A DNA stretch of 64,000 nucleotides from Nereocystis luetkeana. Taxonomy: Eukaryota > Sar > Phaeophyceae > Laminariales > Laminariaceae. Positions 57,501-64,000 of this stretch are shown here, in pieces. The notes beneath the pieces are model-generated. The model was not told the DNA's origin, did not search any database, and saw only the letters and a list, made by a program, of their open reading frames with translations. The stretch covers positions 8,837,601-8,901,600 of the forward strand of contig JARUPZ010000009.1 in NCBI GenBank assembly GCA_031213475.1. Reading direction: 5' to 3'. Numbering within the stretch: position 1 is the first letter of the stretch; each line of letters starts with the position of its first letter. The position numbers and the translations under genes are program-made.

Positions 57501-60500
57501 ATTACCCCCAACCAAGAACACCAACGTTGTTAGGCGACCAAGTTGTCTACGATTTCCCACTCTTCCATGGTATCGAGATGTTTGCTGGGGGGCAACATTA
57601 TCATGCAATCTATAAGCCTGATATGTATGTCGAGAATTGTTTCTATTCGATGCATGCTCACATAATCCTTCAGGGTCCTCGAGGATAATGATCTCACCAC
57701 CCTGGAACCGGGCCTCTTCATCGGTTTGGGATCTCTTCGGACATTGTGAGTAGGTTGTATAGCTTTCAGTCCTATGTATATACGGTTACTCTAACTCATA
57801 GATGTACACCGAACTGTCAGGTCGTTCGGGGTTTGAGGTGTTGCGGACTCTCCGGTGTCATTATTTGTGGATATGTTTGTTAGACCATGGATGCCGGTTT
57901 GACGTTGTAATATTGATAATTACATCATCACATATGTGTTTCATAGTCGCTTCGTCGTCCTTACTGCATCGTTCGAACAGGACGCTGCAACGGACTTCCC
58001 TGGAGACTCTCGACGCAGGCATATTTGCCGATTTGGCTTCGATTGAAGTCATGTAAGGGAAGCTCGAAACTAATGTGGGACTTCACAGGGGTGTGTGTAG
58101 AATAAAGCAGAGGCGCTGTAGCCTTTACGGGGCAGCACTTGATTTTTCTGAGGGTATTGTTTGACTAGACTAAGTGATCTATATACTTCGCCTGAATGCG
58201 GACTTTAGATTAACGCTTATCGTGCAAGAGCCGATGTTCAATCCCAACACATATATTGGCATGCCACGAAACCTATTCTGAAACAATATTGTCGCTCCTA
58301 CGAAAAAAAGTGAAAAAGGACGGACAGTCGGATACATTTTGCCCAGACGTGAGGGCCCTATCGCATCACGCTTCATTCAGCGTTGGCGGCATGGGTCGCC
58401 CCAACAACCCGGTTTGTTTGGGTGAGTGATATGCCTTTAGTACCAAGAGAGACAATGCCCAAGATGGGCGCCGCCGGCTGATATACATTGGCTACACGCA
58501 CTCTTTATAGGATTCGTATGATCGAACCTGCGTGTCTATCCTCAGGGTCATTATTTTCTGAGAGTTTTCTTATTTATAATTTCGATATATATTTGTTTTC
58601 GCGTAAATTCTCAATCTTCAATATTCTCCAATTTGCTTTTTCCAAATATATATTATGTGGAATTGAACGAACTTGAATTTTAACTTCTGGACAATTTCAC
58701 GAATAGGGTACAGAACGCCTCTATTCATTGATACATATCTCCAATCATTTCCAAACATTTGAAACTTATGGAAAGATCGCTCTCCGATACCAACGAGCCT
58801 TAGGTGTTTGATACTGCGTGTCAAGGAGGAGTTTTGTAGGACTTTCCTAGGGGGGGATTCGTTGGGGACACTTGAGTGAACGTTAGCAAACGGAAAACGG
58901 CGTCATCACCTTTCAGCAGCGAGATTGCGAATCGATAAAATGAGGACACGGAGGCAGCTGCGCCAGATATATCGTATCTCGTACGTGAGGATAGTTTACC
59001 TAAATGTTTTTTTTATACTCAAGAGGCTAATGTTGTGCATGCGTGACCTCGCCCGTGGGCGTGTTCCGACCCCGAGCATTTTGACTAGTCGATAGCATGA
59101 CCATTCCAAACGTGTCTTGGTTTCTCCTTGCAGCTTGTTGTGTCATCTTGAGTTGTTTTCCCCCTGCTGTCAGTCTTCACATAGATACACTGTACAACAT
59201 AACGGATGTAGACGCTCCTCAGCCGCTGCGTCAAACGATACCGGCATGTTGGTAAATCTTCACTGCGCTCTCAGATACCTTCATGAGAACGAGCTGACTA
59301 CGATTCCGGCGGATGTCTTCTCCGGCTTGACGTCTCTTCATACATTGTGAGAAGTCTGCAGTAGTAGGGGTTATCACTGCTGCTCATGGGCAAATAAATG
59401 TTACAAATAATGCGTGTTACTGTTTCGCATTAGGATTGTCTGTCTTTCTTTGTGGAATTTGGTCTGTGCTCATGTGCCTCGAGGTACACCTGTCTATCTA
59501 GCCCATGCTCGCCAGGTCTACGCTATAGGTGCATTATTTTGATATGTACCCGTACAACAACACGGTGCTACGTCGCCCTCGTATATTCAGTTTGTACGTC
59601 CTTCGCTTTGTTCGCGCAACTTCGTCCTGTCGGTGCAGGTGGCTGCAGCGAAACGACATCGGGGACATCAGTATTGATGCTTTCGCGAACATGCCCTCAC
59701 TCCTAGAGTTGTGAGTGAGCTACAAGTAGGGAGGATGACGGCCCCCTTGACCCGCGGCAATATATTACGTTAAACGGTGTATCGCACGGTGCTACTGTAG
59801 TGGTGCAGTGGACAATACGTGCCCCCTATATTTGGAGCTCGTCATCATGAAAAATTGACACAGCGTGTCGTTACGCTGACGAAATCCTAACTTTTCATGA
59901 CAGACGTTTGCAACGCATTCACTCGCCTGCGTCATCATCGTCACCGTCGAAGATCGTCTCGGTAGTGCGGCAAACGGTATTCGGTGTAAGCAATGGTGAC
60001 CGGTAGTCACTTTCACAAGGACTTGACAGACGTCCTGAGAGACGCTGTGGTCAACGGTTACCGCGTAGGGGGCACTAAAAAGAGCAGAGGGGCATTTTCA
60101 TATATCCATCACAGGGGGGTAACAACCACAAAAATATCGAACCTGAAAATATGCAGTTCCGTGTGTAAGGCCACTTCTTATTCGGTCGAAAACTCGGATT
60201 GAGAAAGACGGTTTTCAATTGGCGACAAAAGAGTTATTCTTATGCAGTTGAAAAAGCGCCTTTTCAATCCCATAAAAGACGATTCTGATTTAAAACTTGA
60301 CCAGGCAGTCGAAGATACTGAGGTTTCCGATCCAACTTGTTTGTCGGATTCGTGCATCGGAAATGTTAGAACGTCCAGCCGCAAACACGTACAAGTATCA
60401 CGCACCCACACAACAGCACGGCATGCGACACATATCCACACCACCACATCGACGACGTTGGCTTGGCTGCTGTCACGTTTGCTCCTGCTCGACTCTAGTC

Positions 60501-61730
60501 AGAGTGATATGTCCTCATCTATGTCCGTCAGCAGAACGTGGCAGCACCCGATGGTCGCAGTGTGCGGTAGCGATGATGACCTTTTGCCAACCGCTGCGCT
60601 CGCTGTAGCTTTGACAACTAACTGTTGAAGAAATCCAGCGTCTTGATGGCCTCGAGGACGAGATAGAGAGGAACGCCCCGCGTGTGAAGCTCACACGCTG
60701 CTCGAGGAACAAGCGGGACATCAGCATATAAGCGTGGTTGGGAGCAGCGGCAGGAGGATAAAGACCTCCTTGACGCCACGAGCATTTCGGCGAAGCAGCT
60801 TGGAACCGATTTCCGTCTACCCTACCCTTTTTCCTCGGTGCTACAGCAGTGGTCAAGCTACACTCACGCACTTACGTCAAGCGTCTCCTGGTCTCCAGAA
60901 AAAAAGTATAAAAACTGTAAATTCTATCCGACGGACGATCACAGGGGTAGCTATTCGCAATTCAGTCTGAAAAATAACCGATCGGAAACCGGCTTTTTCT
61001 ATCCTAGTTTCCAACTGCATAAGAAGTGGCCTAAAGAAATGAAATCGTGCAACTTTTTTGTGATTACTGTTTTCTCGTCTCTTTGACACACCGGTGATAT
61101 TTATCGTTGCCCTATCGCATATAACGGGCAAAACCCTACATACGTACAATTCATATCTAGACTACAATGTGAGGCAAACCCAAGTTTCCCCACACATTCA
61201 CTTCCAAGCGCTGTTTTGGGGGAAGGCGCACTGAGATCCACGCCTGCATGCTACTCCTCATAGGTTCCTTCACCAAAATCTGCTTACCACGGTACAAGCC
61301 GGGATCTTCGACGGTTCGCCATCTCTTGTGGAATTGTGAGTGGGGTCCGTTACGTGCACTATGTCTTCTGTACTTCGAACTCATGTTCAATGTGTAAATA
61401 CGAACCATCGGTCATTCCGCATATACGTGAGCGATAAGTTATGGTATGACAGCATTTATTTGTGAATAGTTTGCTCGGTGAGTGACACGTTTCGGTCCAG
61501 TGCCACTCGGTGAGTTTTGATGCTGTTGTACACGTGTTGCAGACTTTATCCATAGAATGACACTAGGCGTTGACCTCAACGCTCAGGTAACCGTTCTCCT
61601 CGTTGGTAGTCTTTTCTATTCACGCCCCTCCGTTGCCGATATTGCGTCGTTGGAACAGGTGGCTAGACAGGAACGACATCGTAACCATCGACACCGACGC
61701 GCTGACAGGATTAACGTCTCTGGAAGTCTT
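51452..61730 (+). CDS. Putative secreted LRR protein gene (multi-exon, 3' end not found)
   Basis: Exons proposed: 51452-51515 (signal peptide), 51800-51923 and 52425-52514 (Cys-containing N-terminal part), then eight LRR exons of exactly 72 bp between 56852 and 61730. All LRR exons begin after AG with one base of a split codon and end two bases into the next before GTGAG or GTAAG, so they are mutually interchangeable. Units follow L..N.LTTI.AG.F.GL.SL.TL. Secreted or membrane-anchored LRR proteins of this type bind ligands and often act in recognition of microbes; that role is inferred. No kinase, NB-ARC, ROCO or membrane segment was found downstream, so the C-terminus lies in unrecognised exons or outside the window. 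Joining the first three exons to the array across 4.3 kb is the least certain step. Confidence 0.6.
51800..51923 (+). CDS. Candidate Cys-containing exon
   Basis: Follows GACAG at 51795-51799 and ends before GTGAGTGA at 51924. Read in the phase set by the signal-peptide exon, it is open for 40 codons with three Cys (NGCNYLLP, QNGCLTGP, ALCTPGV), and its end phase (2) matches the LRR exons. Phase agreement at both ends is the main support. Confidence 0.4.
52425..52514 (+). CDS. Candidate LRR N-cap exon
   Basis: 90 bp after CCAG and before GTGAGTTT, phase 2 at both ends. Encodes RLNHCGIRDEDGIDL and SCLDLIGRNTISVL with two Cys and a final Leu, as expected just before the first LRR. Not a standard LRRNT sequence, so this rests on splice signals and phase. 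Confidence 0.4.
52515..56851. other. Large putative intron or intergenic gap
   Basis: No intact 72-bp LRR exon is seen. A remnant may lie at 52703-52785. A 78-codon plus frame at 53956-54192 contains a hydrophobic stretch (CAVFAFFATVGLIAFQG) but no recognised domain. The 54.4-54.7 kb part is rich in GGGTACC and poly-C. Confidence 0.45.
54390..54670. repeat. GGGTACC-rich patch and poly-C tract
   Basis: CGGGTACC and CCCGGGTACC variants occur about ten times between 54400 and 54600 (for example CGCGGGTACC, CCCGGTACCCGGGTAATT), followed by interrupted C runs at about 54620-54669. Confidence 0.7.
56852..56923 (+). CDS. LRR exon 1
   Basis: 72 bp after TTCAG and before GTGAGTGG. Encodes RLDYNDLTTVPAGLFDNLGS then LKT, with the final Leu split over the junction. 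It is the best match to the 24-residue LRR consensus in the set. The preceding 4.3-kb stretch holds no clear exon except a possible dead one near 52703. Confidence 0.9.
57207..57278 (+). CDS. LRR exon 2
   Basis: 72 bp after AACAG and before GTGAGTGA. Encodes NLEKNAITTIDADAFTSLTS then VQL. The intron from exon 1 is 283 bp. Confidence 0.9.
57674..57745 (+). CDS. LRR exon 3
   Basis: 72 bp after TTCAG and before GTGAGTAG. Encodes VLEDNDLTTLEPGLFIGLGS then LRT. The intron before it is 395 bp. Confidence 0.9.
57981..58052 (+). CDS. LRR exon 4 (divergent)
   Basis: 72 bp after AACAG and before GTAAGGGA, the only LRR donor without GTGAG. Encodes TLQRTSLETLDAGIFADLAS then IEV; the usual Asn is replaced by Thr. 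Joined to exon 5 the split codon becomes ATA (Ile). Confidence 0.8.
59097..59251 (+). CDS. Alternative first exon with signal peptide
   Basis: ATG opens 51 codons starting MTIPNVSWFLLAACCVILSC, a strong signal-peptide profile, and continues to RQTIPAC before TG|GTAAAT, phase 2. It sits inside the intron between LRR exons 4 and 5. Splicing to exon 5 would need a 23-bp intron and would give TGA; splicing to exon 6 gives TGG and stays open. This fits an alternative promoter giving a shorter secreted product, or the first exon of a separate gene. Confidence 0.5.
59275..59346 (+). CDS. LRR exon 5
   Basis: 72 bp after CTCAG and before GTGAGAAG. Encodes YLHENELTTIPADVFSGLTS then LHT. Its first base is A, where all other LRR exons have G, so junctions to it change the split codon. 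Confidence 0.85.
59639..59710 (+). CDS. LRR exon 6
   Basis: 72 bp after TGCAG and before GTGAGTGA. Encodes WLQRNDIGDISIDAFANMPS then LLE. Close in sequence to exon 8 at its start (GTGGCT.., then GAACGACATC in exon 8 and AAACGACATC here), suggesting the two arose by duplication. Confidence 0.9.
60169..61031. mobile_element. PIF/Harbinger-like non-autonomous element in LRR intron
   Basis: GGCCACTTCTTAT at 60169 and its complement ending at 61031 begin inverted repeats that align for about 50 bp (GAAAACT.GGAT.GA.AAAG.CGGTTT). TAA flanks both sides (60166-60168 and 61032-61034), the 3-bp duplication typical of PIF/Harbinger elements. The 863-bp interior has no recognised transposase. It lies in the 1,553-bp intron between LRR exons 6 and 7 and accounts for more than half of it. 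Confidence 0.75.
61264..61335 (+). CDS. LRR exon 7
   Basis: 72 bp after CATAG and before GTGAGTGG. Encodes FLHQNLLTTVQAGIFDGSPS then LVE. Confidence 0.88.
61659..61730 (+). CDS. LRR exon 8
   Basis: 72 bp after AACAG and before GTGAGTGA. Encodes WLDRNDIVTIDTDALTGLTS then LEV. The last recognisable unit; no further exon of this type is seen to the window end. Confidence 0.9.
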
Positions 61731-63424
61731 GTGAGTGAGGACACTATTTCAAAATATAGTGAACTGAAACGGCGACCACGGGTCACACGGGGCCGCTGTG
61801 GAAAGGTGGCAATCGATGACTTGCTATCACAAAGTCGAGGGCGTCTTTACGCCGCCGATGTATAAAACTACCTCTCGGGCTGTCTCTGTGGCCGGGGGGC
61901 ATGTTACCACCCCGATGATCACCAACAAATAAACGTAGAAAAAGTGCGCGAAAGCCTCAGTTTCCCCCGATGATCGTGTGCCGGAATGAATCGAACTTGA
62001 CTGAGCTGAACTTGCACTTTCTTCCGGGGGGGGGGGGGGGGGGGAGTGGGAGGGGGGTATGTGGTACGGACTACGTGTGAAATTCGTCGTAAACAGGTTG
62101 CCTCGTCAGGCGGCCTAGTCCCAAAAGAGCGACAGGATATTTTCTAATTACTCGTAGAACACCGCAAATGGGTACCACCACGATAGATTGGGGGGGGGGG
62201 CTACTTAGTTGTGTCTTATCCACACGAGGGCGAGCTCAATATCTCACCCGAAACACGACTTCTTTTGAAAACGTTCGTTCGTGCAGCTCAACCAACAAAT
62301 CTGTGCGCTATCCCTACACACGAGGTGCTACTGCAGTAAGAGCATCGCAATATATAATCAGGAGTTTACAGAGGGATCTAAACCAGTCATAATATGTTGA
62401 CCCAGAAATGCAACTACTACCGGGGCGTGCGTCGTATGGGGTGCCAGTAGTACTACTCATGGTGTAGGCGAGACGAGGGGACCGTACATGTATGCTTTGA
62501 TATATACAGCGAATGTTGTCGGCGGTAGCCGGATGGGAGCATCCGAGTATTCCTACGTACCGTGTAGGTGGTAGTACGTAAAACTATACGCTGAATATAT
62601 GTACGATATACAACAGGCATATAGCTCAATAGGTCCCAAAGTGTGCACCTCGTCGAACGGTCAGGGAGGCGTCCTCTCTGCAGGGTAGACCCCGGATATG
62701 GTCTGATTTCACGGTTGAAAATCGAGACGAAGGACGAGCCCTCAGGTAGTTACGCACAGCGTATAAACTTCACACAGTGCACGAACAAGACGAATACACC
62801 CGAGGAACCTGCCCATGGCTTAGTACTAGCCTATACACGGCACCACATCGATCGGCTTCCCTCTGTTTCCTTGGTTCAGAGGCTAGTTTTTCAGCATCTT
62901 GCTTTTACGCGGACTATGTTTTCATGCAGCAAATCCCAGGTGTTCGAGTCAATAAATCTACCATACTGAAGCACTACACAGCTACTTTCACCAGGCCATA
63001 TTTATATATTTATACGTATATATATGTGTGTTGTTGCACATACTTAGGTAGAGGTGCACCAAGTTGTTTGTGAGGTTCCTGACTGGAGGGAATTCAAATA
63101 GTAAGTTAGCCATTTACTGGTTGTGAAAAAAAAAGGTAGAATCTCGATTAAACACACCATGCCCTAGGTGTGAAAACAAAAACAAAGCGCATAAACCAAT
63201 GAAATTGCTACGATTTGCTGTCAAGAAGCCCCGGAATTCGGAACAGTTTTGATCCCCAAAAGTGCTCCCATATCTCGTAAGCCCTAGCCTTTAAAGCACG
63301 CCGCAGGCTCTTTCAGGCGATCGGAAATATGCACGCCGCAGGCGAACAAAATTGAGATAGACATAATTATAGGCTTATAGCTGGCGTGCTTAACTTGTGC
63401 GTTAACGTACCTATCTACTGACGG
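61731..63424. other. Downstream of LRR array, no exon recognised
   Basis: Contains G runs (62026-62044 and nearby) and a 108-codon plus frame at 62643-62969 without recognised domain. If the LRR gene continues, its C-terminal exons are too short or divergent to see here. Confidence 0.4.
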
Positions 63425-63850
63425 TATTTCCCTTGAAAAAAGCCTGAGACGAGCCTGAAACCTTTTCGTCGCCCCGAAACTTTTTTTTTACTAAGTTCGA
63501 GTAGTTTTTTTGTGAAGTAATAGAGATAGGCGAAAATGTAGGCACATGGGACGTGCCTTGATTTCCCTTTAACGTGCCAATCTATTCTAGGCACTTGCCT
63601 TCAAAAATGCCCTGAGACGTGCCTGAAACGTTCGGTGCCTAAAGACAAACCCTGTACTAGATTCAAGCAGTTTCGTTGAAATAATGGGCAACCTGCCTGA
63701 AACTTGGTCAGCGCCCCAACGCAAATCTTGAACTAGTCTCAAGTAGTTTGGTTTCGAGTGGTAAAAGGCGTAAAAAACGAAACCTATTAACCACCGTAAG
63801 GAGAGATCCTATACAAACATCGAGTAATTTTTTTTCGAGACGTAAAAGTC
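63425..63850. repeat. Degenerate tandem repeat with CAAGTAGTTT and GCCTGAAAC
   Basis: TTCGAGTAGTTT (63497), TTCAAGCAGTTT (63662), TCTCAAGTAGTTT (63737) and ATCGAGTAATTT (63820) alternate with GCCTGAAAC (about 63456, 63622, 63694). Spacing is near 75-80 bp or a double of it. Confidence 0.6.
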
Positions 63851-64000
63851 CTGAAATAGTGCTTGTGAACGTACGTACGAGGGTACCGTACTCAGCTGGG
63901 TTGTCAATACGCACACACATACATGACATAATGATGGGTTTTTACGCCGTTGCCATTTAGGAGTTTATGAAGACAGAACTTGCAGCATTCAGCTAATAAT

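Noticed and set aside
59117..59350. Continuous frame joining upstream sequence to LRR exon 5 as one exon
   Set aside because: A proper acceptor (CTCAG) precedes the 72-bp unit and every other unit has exact 72-bp exon borders; the upstream part in this frame has no ATG.

Overview
This is nuclear DNA of a eukaryote, most likely a stramenopile alga and plausibly a brown alga. The grounds are spliceosomal introns with GTGAGTG donors and CAG acceptors, a leucine-rich-repeat (LRR) gene in which every repeat is its own 72-bp exon (an architecture known from Ectocarpus), and a dense mix of LTR elements, non-LTR elements, SINEs and MITEs. No operons, rRNA genes, functional tRNA genes or CRISPR arrays were seen. 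The taxon is an inference; no host housekeeping gene was recognised.

Layout. 1-9 kb: intergenic DNA with a MITE, two tRNA-derived SINEs, the 3' part of a LINE and a 20-bp minisatellite split by a small TTAA-flanked MITE. 9.17-23.07 kb: one complete but decayed 13.9-kb Ty3/gypsy-type LTR retrotransposon with paired LTRs and a 4-bp target duplication. It holds long gag-like reading frames with 159-bp repeats, a NADAR-family (YbiA-like) domain between gag and protease, then protease, reverse transcriptase, RNase H, a repeat-rich spacer, integrase and a chromodomain. 25.6-28.6 kb: a non-LTR element with one long open frame (reverse transcriptase, CCHC knuckle, restriction-like endonuclease) flanked by a 13-bp direct repeat. 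28.6-51 kb: gene-poor repeats, including 5'-truncated LINE copies, SINEs, MITEs, an inverted-repeat (foldback) element and several degenerate tandem arrays.

51.4-61.7 kb: the only convincing host gene, a plus-strand putative secreted LRR protein. A signal-peptide exon (51452) and two possible cap exons are followed by eight LRR exons, each exactly 72 bp with phase-2 borders, so any exon can be joined to any other without breaking the frame. A second signal-peptide-like exon lies inside the array (59097), suggesting an alternative start. The 3' end of the gene was not found. 61.7-64 kb: intergenic DNA with a degenerate repeat.

The points most worth pursuing are the NADAR domain carried by the retrotransposon, the modular LRR exon array with its internal signal-peptide exon, and a strongly over-represented 9-bp quasi-palindrome, TACCWGGTA, scattered through the window.
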